From assembly GCA_964580465.1 (NCBI GenBank), contig CAZOKJ010000006.1, positions 1 to 64,000 of the forward strand: a DNA stretch of 64,000 nt, read 5' to 3'. Under the pieces are notes generated by a model, which saw only the letters and a list, made by a program, of their open reading frames with translations, ran no database searches and was not told the DNA's origin. How positions within the stretch are numbered: the stretch's first letter is position 1; every line of letters starts with the position of its first letter. Position numbers and translations under genes: made by a program. Of this stretch, positions 18,039-26,838 are shown one piece after another. The stretch comes from Taishania sp964580465. Its GTDB lineage: Bacteria; Bacteroidota; Bacteroidia; Flavobacteriales_D; Crocinitomicaceae.

Positions 18039-18746
18039 ATGAATTTATTTGATTTAATCATTCAAGACAAAGAACAAATCGATTTAGCAGATGTGTTCTT
18101 AGATGCCGAAAATAGAAAACAAATTGAACAATTGATTCGAGAACATCAATTTGTGGATGAACTCGTCAAATACCAATTGCCGGTAAATAATAAAATTTTG
18201 TTATTTGGTAGCTCTGGATGTGGTAAAACAATGACAGCAAAGGCTTTGGCAAAATCATTGGGGAAACCTATCATTATCTTAAATTTAAGCAATGTCGTTG
18301 CATCGCGTATTGGAGAAACTTCACAGAATTTGAAACAAGTCTTCGACAAAGCCATTCGTGAAAAAGCTGTATTGTTTTTGGATGAATTTGATCAAATAGG
18401 CAAAGAACGTGATAGCGATGAAAAAGACGTTGGCGAAATGCGTCGTATTGTAAATAGCATTATTCAAATGATGGATTATTTGCCAAAAACAGTTGTACTT
18501 GTTTGCGCTACAAATAACGTAGAATTAATTGATACAGCATTACTTAGGCGTTTTCAATTAAAGTTAAACTACACCAATCCATCGGCAGAAGTGTTAGATG
18601 ATTATTACACTCAACTATTGGAAAAATACCCTGAAGATTTGCGCCAAGTTGAACGAAAATATGACTTTTCATTCGCAGAAGCGAAAGATTACATCTTAAC
18701 CTCTGTAAAAGAACTGCTGCTCCGAAAATTGGAGCAACAAGCCTAG
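18039..18746 (+). CDS. AAA family ATPase
   Basis: A 235-residue protein consisting almost only of one AAA+ module. Walker A is GSSGCGKT near residue 57, Walker B is LFLDEFDQ near 112, sensor 1 is CATNNVEL near 153, and the arginine-finger region is LLRRFQ near 166. It resembles the FtsH/Spastin-like single-AAA proteins found beside unrelated genes in many Bacteroidota, sometimes linked to toxin-antitoxin or phage functions. No partner is evident here apart from the cotranscribed mgtE. Substrate unknown. It ends flush with the convergent gene at 18747. Confidence 0.85.
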   Translation: MNLFDLIIQDKEQIDLADVFLDAENRKQIEQLIREHQFVDELVKYQLPVNNKILLFGSSGCGKTMTAKALAKSLGKPIIILNLSNVVASRIGETSQNLKQVFDKAIREKAVLFLDEFDQIGKERDSDEKDVGEMRRIVNSIIQMMDYLPKTVVLVCATNNVELIDTALLRRFQLKLNYTNPSAEVLDDYYTQLLEKYPEDLRQVERKYDFSFAEAKDYILTSVKELLLRKLEQQA

Positions 18747-19727
18747 TTAATATGGTAATTTAATCCCTTCTGGGTCGATAAATTCTCCTGTTCGTTCATT
18801 TTCAAGGAAACTTAAAGGCGAATGAGGTTCTACATAAATTTCTTTTTCCTTAATTCCCCAAGGTTTCCAATAATTTCCTAAAACCGTTGAAAAAGTTTGG
18901 TCGTCCCAATGATGAAACAAAGGCTCATTGCCCGTTGCTTCAATAGGAACTCCATGGATAATCAATCCTTTTTCATTTTTACCAAATTTATAAGAAGCTG
19001 GGTACTGTAACAAATAGTTAGTATAAATAAACTTTGACCATAATTCTTCAAACTGCACTGGATGTAAAACAGACGTTCCTATTTTTTCAATGATAGAACG
19101 AAGCATTCCTGCTACTACCCCATTGTCTTGTAAGCAAGCAATTAAACCAAAACCATTGGTGCTAACAGAAAACATCAAATTCACAGCATCATCGCGATAA
19201 TTAACAATATCTTCGGAGTATTTGTTTTTTACTATTGTAATGCTCCAAGGTTTAACTCCAGTAAATTGAATCGGCGTTACCAACGATTGCAACATTAAAT
19301 GAAATAAGGACAACTTTTCCATCAATGGTTCAGAAATACCAAAGATATCTCCTTGTTTTTCATTCATTTTACGTTCAAAATGAAACTCAAAGTACAGCAC
19401 GCCATAGACGATTTTACCTATCCAAAGAAATAATTCATGATCGTCTAATGATTTTAATCCGTCATATCCTTTTAAAAAAGCTTCCTTAACTTTGTTATCT
19501 AAGTCCATAAACGAAGTTTGTACTTTTAAAGAACAAGGTAATTTTAGATCTTTATAAGGAATTTCTACACCTTTATCCATCATTTTTAATCGTTTTTCGG
19601 TTGTTTTAGAAAGTTCTAAAAACCAATTTGGAAAAACGTCTATAGTCGTTAAATTTTCTTCCTCACCTGTAAGAAAACATAAGGTATCATCGAAAAGTAA
19701 TTCGTCAAATGGATTGAAAAATTGCAT
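18747..19727 (-). CDS. Conserved hypothetical protein
   Basis: A 326-residue soluble protein without signal peptide or membrane helices, which I do not recognise beyond being a probable cytoplasmic protein. It is rich in aromatic residues (FFNPFDELLFDD at the N-terminus; NYWKPWGIKEK and FIDPEGIKLPY at the C-terminus). Two short cysteine positions (C17, C47) are not arranged as a metal site. The coding frame is uninterrupted and codon use looks like its neighbours. It is convergent with the AAA gene (no gap) and divergent from yaaA. Confidence 0.7.
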   Translation of the reverse strand: MQFFNPFDELLFDDTLCFLTGEEENLTTIDVFPNWFLELSKTTEKRLKMMDKGVEIPYKDLKLPCSLKVQTSFMDLDNKVKEAFLKGYDGLKSLDDHELFLWIGKIVYGVLYFEFHFERKMNEKQGDIFGISEPLMEKLSLFHLMLQSLVTPIQFTGVKPWSITIVKNKYSEDIVNYRDDAVNLMFSVSTNGFGLIACLQDNGVVAGMLRSIIEKIGTSVLHPVQFEELWSKFIYTNYLLQYPASYKFGKNEKGLIIHGVPIEATGNEPLFHHWDDQTFSTVLGNYWKPWGIKEKEIYVEPHSPLSFLENERTGEFIDPEGIKLPY

Positions 19728-19828
19728 AATTTTTACTATTTAAAATGTATTTTTTTTCAAAATCTCAAAATTAAACATTTTAGTACCATTATCCTTGTAA
19801 AAGAAAGTTTTTATTCCATAAAAATTGA

Positions 19829-19836
19829 TAATTTTG
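19829..19836 (+). promoter_or_regulatory. yaaA promoter -7 box
   Basis: TAATTTTG matches TAnnTTTG. It lies just after a possible TTG start at 19825, so that upstream start is excluded and the ATG at 19855 is favoured. Confidence 0.55.
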
Positions 19837-19854
19837 AAGAAAGAAGTTGAAAAT

Positions 19855-20619
19855 ATGAAAATCCTTATATCACCTGCAAAATCGATTGACACGACGATTA
19901 ATACAAATGTTCCTTTTCACACAACAGCTCAATTTTTAGATGAAGCGGATTATTTAATGCAAGAACTTTCCAAACTTAAGGAAGAAGATTTAATGAAGTT
20001 GATTCATGTTTCTCGTGATATTGCCGCTTTAAATGTTGCTAGAAACACGCAATGGAAACGTCCAATTGAATTGTCTGAAAACGTAAAGCCTGCAGCTACT
20101 GTTTTTACGGGCGAAGTGTACAGAGGGTTAGACATTGCAGCCTTTACAGCTGATGATTTTCAATTTGCAAACAATCATTTGCGCATTTTATCAGGGTTAT
20201 ATGGCTTGTTACGCCCCTTGGATTTGATGTATCCTTATCGTTTAGAAATGGGAACAAAATGGACTATCACCCCAAAAACAAAGAATTTATATGCTTTTTG
20301 GGATATGAAAATCAATAAAGCTTTAAAAGCAGAGATGGCAACCGATGAAGTGTTGGTCAACCTTGCTTCCACGGAGTATTTTAAGGCTGTACAAAGTAAA
20401 AAATTAGACAGAAGAATTGTTACTCCTCTTTTTAAAGATTTCAAAAATGGCGAGTACAAAGTAGTGATGATGTATGCTAAAAACGCGCGAGGTCAAATGG
20501 CTAACTTCATCATTAAAAACAGATTAACTGACGTAGAAGAGTTAAAATCGTTCAACGTTGGAGGTTATCGCTATGATGAAAACCTGTCTAATGGTGATGA
20601 ATGGGTATTTACAAGATAG
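19855..20619 (+). CDS. yaaA: Peroxide stress protein YaaA
   Basis: A DUF328/UPF0246 protein of 254 residues. YaaA lowers free intracellular iron and protects DNA during hydrogen peroxide stress in E. coli. The N-terminus MKILISPAKSID is the family hallmark and fixes the start. Other conserved blocks are FTGEVYRGLDI near residue 83, LRILSGLYGLLRPLD near 113, PYRLEMGTKW near 130 and YAKNARGQMANFII near 206. It is monocistronic and ends 2 bases before the convergent DUF1648 gene. Confidence 0.93.
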   Translation: MKILISPAKSIDTTINTNVPFHTTAQFLDEADYLMQELSKLKEEDLMKLIHVSRDIAALNVARNTQWKRPIELSENVKPAATVFTGEVYRGLDIAAFTADDFQFANNHLRILSGLYGLLRPLDLMYPYRLEMGTKWTITPKTKNLYAFWDMKINKALKAEMATDEVLVNLASTEYFKAVQSKKLDRRIVTPLFKDFKNGEYKVVMMYAKNARGQMANFIIKNRLTDVEELKSFNVGGYRYDENLSNGDEWVFTR

Positions 20620-20621
20620 TA

Positions 20622-21122
20622 TCAATCTTTGTCACTCATTGCTTGAATTAAATAAAAAGCAAGCGGAACAAGTATAATCACTCCAAAAATAACGACAAAC
20701 AATGAACCAAACAAAGGTGCGTTGTGATCTGAGTAGTGAACAATTTCCATTGTAATGAGTATAAAAACAAGAGAAACAGCTAGTTTTAGCACACGCAACA
20801 ATCTAACAGCAAGTGTGTATTGTTTTTCAGCGTTTATTTCTGTAATTTTTACAGGGTAATTAAAAATATGTGGAAAACGATTTAAAATAGAGGTACCAAT
20901 GAAAACTAAAGTTGGAACTATTGGAAGGTAAAGAAACGTTTGTTTACTACCCCATCCATCAGGTGTTCCACTAAAGTTAAAATGAGTAGGAATACTTTCT
21001 GGTAGATGCTTGTATTTATAAAGAACAAAAAACCAAGAAAATACTAGGGCTATTAACCCTAGCACTTCAACTAATGTATCAAAATTTGTCCTGACTATTT
21101 CCAATTTAGGTTTTGTAGCCAT
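20622..21122 (-). CDS. DUF1648 domain membrane protein
   Basis: A 166-residue integral membrane protein with about four helices (near residues 17-35, 68-85, 108-127, 136-158). The DUF1648 signature is seen as YKYKHLPESIPTHFNFSGTPDGWGSK at about residues 35-60. In Firmicutes DUF1648 proteins include SdpI-type immunity/regulatory proteins, but no toxin is nearby. It is the last gene of a three-gene minus-strand run after two thioredoxin-fold genes, with a single base between. Confidence 0.82.
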   Translation of the reverse strand: MATKPKLEIVRTNFDTLVEVLGLIALVFSWFFVLYKYKHLPESIPTHFNFSGTPDGWGSKQTFLYLPIVPTLVFIGTSILNRFPHIFNYPVKITEINAEKQYTLAVRLLRVLKLAVSLVFILITMEIVHYSDHNAPLFGSLFVVIFGVIILVPLAFYLIQAMSDKD

Positions 21123-21123
21123 A

Positions 21124-21681
21124 TTAATAATTTTTTAGTAATTCAGTCAATTCCTTAATTATCTCTTCTCCTTTATTATCGTTGTACCAATTTTGCAATT
21201 CGATTTTAACTTTTTCAAAATCAGCATTTTCCTCTTTTAAACGAACAACAAGTTCTTGTGCTTTTGCTGGACGAGGCCCCCAAACAAATAAATCCTCTCC
21301 TTGTTCATTTCTACTAACCAATTTAGGTATTGCCTTCCCTCCATTTGTTAGGTAGCTATCAATTAAAAAAGGCTCACTATCGCGCAATTGTAATTCACAA
21401 GTTATAGCAGGCGAAAGTTCAGCAAATTTTAATAAAAAAGGAACAATATGCGCCGCATCTCCACACCAAGGTTCTGTGATAATAATCCAGTGCTGTTTTG
21501 TTTTTATAGTTTGAAGAAAATTGGAAAATGTCTCATCGATTTCCATTGTTTTCATCCATCTTTTAAAGCGTGAAGCATTTAACTTTGCATAATCTAAAAA
21601 TGCAGGATCATCATAAGGAGCAACTTGCTCTGTTCTGTTTAAAATAGTGTCAAACAATTCAATGTATTCTGATGCGTTCAT
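21124..21681 (-). CDS. Thioredoxin-fold protein with a single-cysteine active site
   Basis: A 185-residue cytoplasmic thioredoxin-fold protein. The active-site region reads WIIITEPWCGDAAH, with C73 in a CGDA arrangement, so the second cysteine of the CxxC motif is missing. The cis-proline loop is probably GGKAIPKLV, as in Thioredoxin_9-type proteins. A monothiol site suits a bacilliredoxin-like or thiol-transfer role better than disulfide reduction. It is paralogous to the next gene upstream (shared WGPRP, GGKAIPKL and D-N-G-E C-terminal elements), the result of tandem duplication. Confidence 0.78.
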   Translation of the reverse strand: MNASEYIELFDTILNRTEQVAPYDDPAFLDYAKLNASRFKRWMKTMEIDETFSNFLQTIKTKQHWIIITEPWCGDAAHIVPFLLKFAELSPAITCELQLRDSEPFLIDSYLTNGGKAIPKLVSRNEQGEDLFVWGPRPAKAQELVVRLKEENADFEKVKIELQNWYNDNKGEEIIKELTELLKNY

Positions 21682-21682
21682 A

Positions 21683-22228
21683 TTATTTTATCAAATTAAT
21701 TAATTCTATTATTGTTTCATTCCCTTGGTCTTCATCGTACCAATTTTGGATATTTTGTTTAAAAATTGAATTTTCTAACTTTTCTTCTTTCCACTTTCTA
21801 ACAAGTTGCGTTAATTTATCTGGTCTTGGCCCCCATGTAAATAAAACGTCACCTTTTTCGTCCTTAGCAATCAGCTTTGGAATTGCTTTTCCCCCATTTG
21901 TTAGAAATTGGTTGATTGTAAAAGGTTTTGAGTCGCGCAATTCAATTGATAGATCAACTGTTGGAATTGCTTTTGCTAGTTTTGAAATATATGGAACAAT
22001 GTTTGCTGAATCGGCGCACCAATGTTCGGCAATTAAAATCCATTTTTGAGGATGCACATGGACAGGAATCATTTGTTTCACCTCTTCACTCCATTCATTT
22101 TGAAGAATTTTGTTTACAATTTCATGATTCGCTTGTGTTGTTATGCGAATATCCTCTTTACTATAAGGTTCTATGGAACTTTCTTGTAAAAGCTCTTCAA
22201 ACAAATTAAAATAATCGTCCTGCTTCAT
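21683..22228 (-). CDS. Thioredoxin-fold protein with a single-cysteine active site (paralogue)
   Basis: A 181-residue paralogue of the gene directly downstream. The active site reads WILIAEHWCADSAN, with C71 in a CADS arrangement: again only the first cysteine is kept. GGKAIPKLIA and LFTWGPRPDKL are shared with the neighbour. It is the first gene of the run, with one base separating it from the next gene. The pair could act on bacillithiol mixed disulfides, given bshC in this genome, but this is inference from residue pattern only. Confidence 0.78.
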   Translation of the reverse strand: MKQDDYFNLFEELLQESSIEPYSKEDIRITTQANHEIVNKILQNEWSEEVKQMIPVHVHPQKWILIAEHWCADSANIVPYISKLAKAIPTVDLSIELRDSKPFTINQFLTNGGKAIPKLIAKDEKGDVLFTWGPRPDKLTQLVRKWKEEKLENSIFKQNIQNWYDEDQGNETIIELINLIK

Positions 22229-22278
22229 ATCTCTTTCTCATTTAATTTTCGAAAGTACTGAGAAAAATATAAAAAAGC

Positions 22279-22311
22279 AAAAAAATCCCTTTGTAAAACA
22301 CAAAGGGATTC
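22279..22311 (-). terminator. Rho-independent terminator of rpmE
   Basis: A perfect 11-bp stem (AATCCCTTTGT at 22285-22295 with ACAAAGGGATT at 22301-22311) and a 5-base loop. On the minus strand it is followed by a T-run, 20 bases after the L31 stop. Confidence 0.85.
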
Positions 22312-22331
22312 GCATATCGTGAGAAAAATTC

Positions 22332-22589
22332 TTATTTTCTTGTGTGACGACCGTAACGGCTTTGGAATTTATCAATACGACCCGCAGTATCCACGAATTG
22401 TGCAATACCTGTAAAGAATGGGTGTGATGTATGAGAAATATCTAATTTTACTAATGGGTATTCATTTCCATCCTCCCAAGTGATTGTTTCGTTAGAAGCT
22501 GCACAAGAAGGGCATAAAAATGAATATTCGTTAGACATGTCTTTGAACACTACTAATCTGTAATCTGCTGGATGTATATCTTTTTTCAT
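22332..22589 (-). CDS. rpmE2: 50S ribosomal protein L31 type B
   Basis: A ribosomal large-subunit protein of 85 residues. MKKDIHPADYRLVVFKDMS at the start and TSHPFFTGIAQFVDTAGRIDKF near residue 52 identify type-B L31. The longer frame reaching 22712 is rejected because this is the family start. Unusually for a type-B protein, it has one CPSC pair (C26, C29), half of the zinc ribbon of type-A L31, without the second pair. It is a single gene with its own terminator. Confidence 0.95.
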   Translation of the reverse strand: MKKDIHPADYRLVVFKDMSNEYSFLCPSCAASNETITWEDGNEYPLVKLDISHTSHPFFTGIAQFVDTAGRIDKFQSRYGRHTRK

Positions 22590-22729
22590 TTCGAATAAAT
22601 ATTTTCTATTTTTACCAAAAACGGAATGCAAATTTAAGTAATTATTTTTAATTACAATGCTTTTTTTGAAAAAATAAAATAAGATTTCATTTTTTTCGTT
22701 AATTTTAGACAATAATTATTGATATCAAC

Positions 22730-24151
22730 ATGTTATTATTCCAACGTAAAGATTTAAAATTCAGCTTTGTAATAATGTTTTTTGCATTATTCTTTTCTTT
22801 TTTCATGAGTACTTCGTGTAAAAAAAATAGTTTTCTTTCACATGGAAATTTAACATTTTCGAAGGATACAGTCGTGTTTGATACCGTTTTTACAACCATT
22901 GGATCAACTACACAACAGTTTAAAATTTACAACAAAGATACAAAAACCATTCAAATTTCTCAAATTGAATTAATGGGCGGTAGCTCCTCCCCTTTTCGTA
23001 TTAATATAGATGGACTTTCTGGAACACACTTTTCTGATATCGAAATTGAAGGAAAAGATAGTTTGTTTGCGTTTGTAGAAGTAACCCTCAACCCAAATGG
23101 TGGTTCTCTGCCAATGGTAATAGAAGATTCGATTCGTTTTAGAACAAATGGAAAAGATCAATATATTATTTTAGCTGCTTGGGGACAGGATATTTATTAT
23201 CACTATTCTGACATGAGCGGAAACTCAACAAATTTAGATTCAAACGAAGGAACTTGGCCAAATGATAAGCCACATCTAATATATGGTGCTGCCTTTGTTT
23301 ATGAAGGAAAGCAATTGACCATTCCTGCAGGAACAAAAATTCATTTACACAAAAATTCGTTTCTATTTGTATATAAAGGTACACTAAACATCGAAGGACA
23401 ATTAGGCAATGAAGTAATCATTCAAGGAGATCGTTTAGAAAGTGATTACAAAGATGTTGCTGGACAGTATTATGGAATTTACTTTAAGGAAGCTAAAACT
23501 TCTTCGATTAACTATGCCATAATCAAAAATGGCACTACGGGAATACATATTGAAAAAGATGGCGCAAACGGAGCGAATCCTACTGTAATTGTTAAAAACA
23601 CCATTATTCAAAACAATACTTTTTATGGTATTATGAACTTTGCTGGTGGAAAAATCGTTGCTGAAAATGTTGTTCTTGCTAAAAATGGTTACCACGGGTT
23701 TATTAACCTGGTTGGAAGTAGCTTTGATTTTAATCACTGTACCTTTGCTGGCTATGCCTCTGGAAAAGCTCAGCTACCAGTTGTGGGAATAAGCGATTTT
23801 TACAAAGAACAAAATGGAAATGTATTGGTAACAGACATCACAGGTTCTATTAAAAACAGTGTTATTTACGGTTATCAAGACAATGAAATAGCCATTAATT
23901 TGGATGATATCGGGACCAATAACATCACGATAGATCATTGTCTTATCAAATTAAAAAATCCAAGTACTGAACCCTATTATTCATCCATTATTTGGAATAC
24001 AAACCCTGATTTTAAAGACGTTCAAAAATATGATTTTGAAGTTTGGTCATCTTCACCGATGATTCATGCTGGTGTTCCTACTTCTTTAATGCAAGACATA
24101 AAAGGAAAAGTAAGAAGTGCTACTCCAACCTTAGGAGCTTACGAATATTAA
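22730..24151 (+). CDS. Right-handed beta-helix lipoprotein
   Basis: A 473-residue exported lipoprotein: a hydrophobic segment (about residues 11-28) ends in STSC, a probable lipobox with the acyl-Cys at residue 30. Residues 45-150 are a beta-sandwich-like region (FDTVFTTIGSTTQQFKIYN). The remainder is a parallel beta-helix with short repeated strands such as GIYFKEAKTSSINYAIIKNG, TVIVKNTIIQNNTFYGIMN and VLAKNGYHGFINL. Such proteins often bind or cleave polysaccharides, but no catalytic residues can be assigned. It ends GAYEY, typical of the family. The last 4 bases overlap the convergent gene. Confidence 0.82.
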   Translation: MLLFQRKDLKFSFVIMFFALFFSFFMSTSCKKNSFLSHGNLTFSKDTVVFDTVFTTIGSTTQQFKIYNKDTKTIQISQIELMGGSSSPFRINIDGLSGTHFSDIEIEGKDSLFAFVEVTLNPNGGSLPMVIEDSIRFRTNGKDQYIILAAWGQDIYYHYSDMSGNSTNLDSNEGTWPNDKPHLIYGAAFVYEGKQLTIPAGTKIHLHKNSFLFVYKGTLNIEGQLGNEVIIQGDRLESDYKDVAGQYYGIYFKEAKTSSINYAIIKNGTTGIHIEKDGANGANPTVIVKNTIIQNNTFYGIMNFAGGKIVAENVVLAKNGYHGFINLVGSSFDFNHCTFAGYASGKAQLPVVGISDFYKEQNGNVLVTDITGSIKNSVIYGYQDNEIAINLDDIGTNNITIDHCLIKLKNPSTEPYYSSIIWNTNPDFKDVQKYDFEVWSSSPMIHAGVPTSLMQDIKGKVRSATPTLGAYEY

Positions 24152-24372
24152 CGAACGGTTCTAAGTTTGCGAATCATCGGTTCTAACCCATTGATTTTTA
24201 ACTCATAAGTTAGTTGCAACATTTCTCCTATTTTTCCAGTTGGAAAACCATTGTTTTTGTACCAAACTACATAATATTCGGGTAAATCCAAAATGAAATA
24301 ACCTTTGTATTTTCCAAAAGGCATTTTTGCATTGGCTAATTCGATGAGTATTTTATTAGGATCTTCCTGCAT
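24148..24372 (-). CDS. DUF3820 family protein
   Basis: A 74-residue protein with the DUF3820 (QSregVF_b) signature MPFGKYKGYFILDLPEYYVVWYKNNGFP at residues 17-44. The same fold is fused to the exonuclease at 7437-8285 (NFGKHKGRTLLDV...). Function unknown; the motif resembles small nucleic-acid-associated domains found after DnaQ-type exonucleases. It is convergent with, and overlaps by 4 bases, the beta-helix lipoprotein gene. Confidence 0.85.
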   Translation of the reverse strand: MQEDPNKILIELANAKMPFGKYKGYFILDLPEYYVVWYKNNGFPTGKIGEMLQLTYELKINGLEPMIRKLRTVR

Positions 24373-24473
24373 ATGTCTATTTTTCTATTTAGGATTTCAA
24401 AAATAGTGATTATTTAGTCAATGATTTGTTAAAATCTTATATAAAATGAATTAAAAAAATTGAATTTTTATTG

Positions 24474-24481
24474 TATTTTTG
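24474..24481 (+). promoter_or_regulatory. Promoter -7 box of the PNGase F-like gene
   Basis: TATTTTTG matches TAnnTTTG, 28 bases before the ATG at 24510. It rules out the upstream TTG at 24471 as a start. Confidence 0.55.
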
Positions 24482-24509
24482 TCCAAATAAGATTAAAACC
24501 ATATTTGAA

Positions 24510-26819
24510 ATGAAATTATTTCTTACAACAATTGGACTCATTGCAACGATTAGTTATTCCTTTTCACAATGTGTGAGCACTAAAATCCCTAAAACAGGAT
24601 GGACTGTTCACTACGTAGATAGTGAAGAAACAACTGGTGAAGGACCTAACAATGGGAAAGCTATCTATGCAATTGATGGTGACACGACCAAATTTTGGCA
24701 TACAAGATGGCAAGGCGCTCAACCTGATTTCCCTCATGAAATTCAAATTAACTTGGGTGCACCTCATGATGTGAGTGGAATTTCATTGCTTTCGCGTTAC
24801 AATAATGCACTTGGTAAACCAAAAGCGTATGAAGTTTATGTTAGTAATGACGGAACAAACTGGCAAACGGCTCAATCTGCTGGTGATTTAATTTACCCAA
24901 GCTTAAATGCCGCAGCTCAACGTGCAAACGTTTATTTTGGAGCAGTTTCTGCTTCTTTTGTGCGTTTCCGCTTCTTAAACTCTTATGGTAACTACTATTA
25001 CTTAGCTGTTTCTGAAATAGATGTGTACGAAGATTTGACTTGTCCTGCAACTGGACAAATGAATCAGTTGGCAAGTTTCGATGCTGTTCCTAAAAAATAT
25101 ACAACTGATGCACCTTTTGCGTTAAATGCTACAACCAATTCTGGTTTGCCTATCACTTTTGAAATTGTTTCAGGTCCTGCAACAGTTAATGGTAACATAG
25201 TTACTTTAACAGGTGCACATGGAACAGTGGTTGTGAAGGCAAAACAAGTTGGAAATGCAACTTACTATCCTTGGGAACAAACACATTCATTCCAAGTAGT
25301 TGATTTAACTGAAATTCAACCTGTTGTTGCAACGCGTTTTACTTCAGTTGAAGATTTACGTATGCCATCTTTAAAGCCCTACTTATTGCATGCTTATGCA
25401 ACTATTGATGAACCACAAGCGTTGTCTGTTACTGCTATCGATTACATCATTGATGGTGTAACACATCCTGCAACATGGTCGAATAATTCATGGCAATATT
25501 GGTGGACACCTAGTCAATATGGAACTAATCAAGTGATTGTTAAAGCAACAGGAAGTAACGGAAAAGTTGGTTACGACACCATTCAAATGAATGTTGTTAA
25601 CACTGCTAGTTCAACCATTGCAACAACTTTCTTAAACAATGTTATTGACATGGGAACAATTGGTTCTCAATGGTTTTACGGTTCTTACACTCTTCCTCAA
25701 TCTGTAGGAACATTTGAATCAATTATTGCTGATTTTGCTATTTCTTGTCCAAATGTACCTGGTGGCTGTGATGACTGGGATCGCTTAGGATGGGTTGAAG
25801 TAAAAGGTCCTAGTGGTGAATGGATTGAATTATTCCGCTACATCACTCCTTATGGTGTGCCTTGTTCACAATCAATTGATGTGACTGATTATGAATCAAT
25901 TTTACAAGGAAAAGTTGAATTTAGAATGTACATTGAAACTTGGGGAACTGGAGGTTGGAAATTGAATTTGAAATTAAATTACAACGCTGGTACTCCGACT
26001 CATTTATATTCTAGTGTTCAAGAATTATGGCATGGTGACTATTCTTTTGGTGACCCAGCAAATTTACAACCAACTCAAAGTCGTTCAGTTCAATTTGAAG
26101 ACAACGTGATAGCTTCTAAAATTCGTTTAGTGTCAACTGGACATGGTTGGGGAAGCAACAACACAGGAAATGCTGCTGAGTTTTACCATGCAAAACATCA
26201 CATCCATGTAAACAATGTAGAAACATTTGAACAAGATTTATGGCAAAATTGTAATCCAAATCCTGCTGGATGTACTGGTCAACAAGGAACATGGCAACAC
26301 AACAGAGCTGGATGGTGTCCTGGAAGTATGGGAATGGTGTTCTCGTATGACTTGACTCCTTATTTAGCTCAAGACATTGTTCAATTAGGATACATTTTCC
26401 AAGAATCATACGTAGATTATTGTCACCCGAATAATCCAAATTGTATTTCTGGTACAACATGCCAAGATTGCAATGCTTCTTACAATCCGTATTATCGTGT
26501 TGGTGCTTATGTGGTGAAATTTAGTGACGCACCTTTTACCTTGTCAATTAAAGATAAAATAGCACAATCTGAAATGACAGCTAATTTGTATCCTAATCCA
26601 ACTAGCAATCATTTTAACATTACTTTAAATGGTTCATGGAAACGCCCAGTAGTTAGTGTTTTAAACATCGCAGGTGAAGTAGTTAAAACATACTTCTTTA
26701 CAGATGAAAAAGCATTGAATAATACAAACTTCAATGTAGAAGATTTTACAAGTGGTGTTTACTTCATTAAAGTTCAAAGTGAAGGTCAATTCACTACAAT
26801 GAAAATGATTAAACAATAA
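24510..26819 (+). CDS. Secreted PNGase F-type peptide-N-glycosidase with discoidin and T9SS domains
   Basis: Predicted to cleave the amide bond between Asn and the innermost GlcNAc of N-glycans. The 769 residues are arranged as a signal peptide (1-19, ending SYSFSQ), an F5/8-type (discoidin) carbohydrate-binding domain (about 40-175), two Ig-like modules (about 185-362), the two eight-stranded beta-sandwich domains of PNGase F (about 370-500 and 515-675) and a T9SS sorting domain (about 690-769). Compared with the Elizabethkingia enzyme as I recall it, the catalytic acids D60, E118 and E206 match D424 (CDDWDR), E476 (YIETWG) and E557 (AAEFYH). NRAGWCPG is also conserved. The start at 24510 gives a good signal peptide. 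Confidence 0.88.
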   Translation: MKLFLTTIGLIATISYSFSQCVSTKIPKTGWTVHYVDSEETTGEGPNNGKAIYAIDGDTTKFWHTRWQGAQPDFPHEIQINLGAPHDVSGISLLSRYNNALGKPKAYEVYVSNDGTNWQTAQSAGDLIYPSLNAAAQRANVYFGAVSASFVRFRFLNSYGNYYYLAVSEIDVYEDLTCPATGQMNQLASFDAVPKKYTTDAPFALNATTNSGLPITFEIVSGPATVNGNIVTLTGAHGTVVVKAKQVGNATYYPWEQTHSFQVVDLTEIQPVVATRFTSVEDLRMPSLKPYLLHAYATIDEPQALSVTAIDYIIDGVTHPATWSNNSWQYWWTPSQYGTNQVIVKATGSNGKVGYDTIQMNVVNTASSTIATTFLNNVIDMGTIGSQWFYGSYTLPQSVGTFESIIADFAISCPNVPGGCDDWDRLGWVEVKGPSGEWIELFRYITPYGVPCSQSIDVTDYESILQGKVEFRMYIETWGTGGWKLNLKLNYNAGTPTHLYSSVQELWHGDYSFGDPANLQPTQSRSVQFEDNVIASKIRLVSTGHGWGSNNTGNAAEFYHAKHHIHVNNVETFEQDLWQNCNPNPAGCTGQQGTWQHNRAGWCPGSMGMVFSYDLTPYLAQDIVQLGYIFQESYVDYCHPNNPNCISGTTCQDCNASYNPYYRVGAYVVKFSDAPFTLSIKDKIAQSEMTANLYPNPTSNHFNITLNGSWKRPVVSVLNIAGEVVKTYFFTDEKALNNTNFNVEDFTSGVYFIKVQSEGQFTTMKMIKQ

Positions 26820-26838
26820 GAAGAAAATATATTAAAAT

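Noticed and set aside
18039..18746. AAA ATPase as part of a defence system
   Set aside because: It is a single short gene attached to mgtE without nuclease, sensor or toxin neighbours.
20622..21122. DUF1648 protein as SdpI-type immunity protein
   Set aside because: No toxin or autorepressor gene is nearby; only the domain is shared.
22590..22712. 41-codon extension of the L31 frame
   Set aside because: MKKDIHPADYRLVVFKD is the known start of type-B L31.
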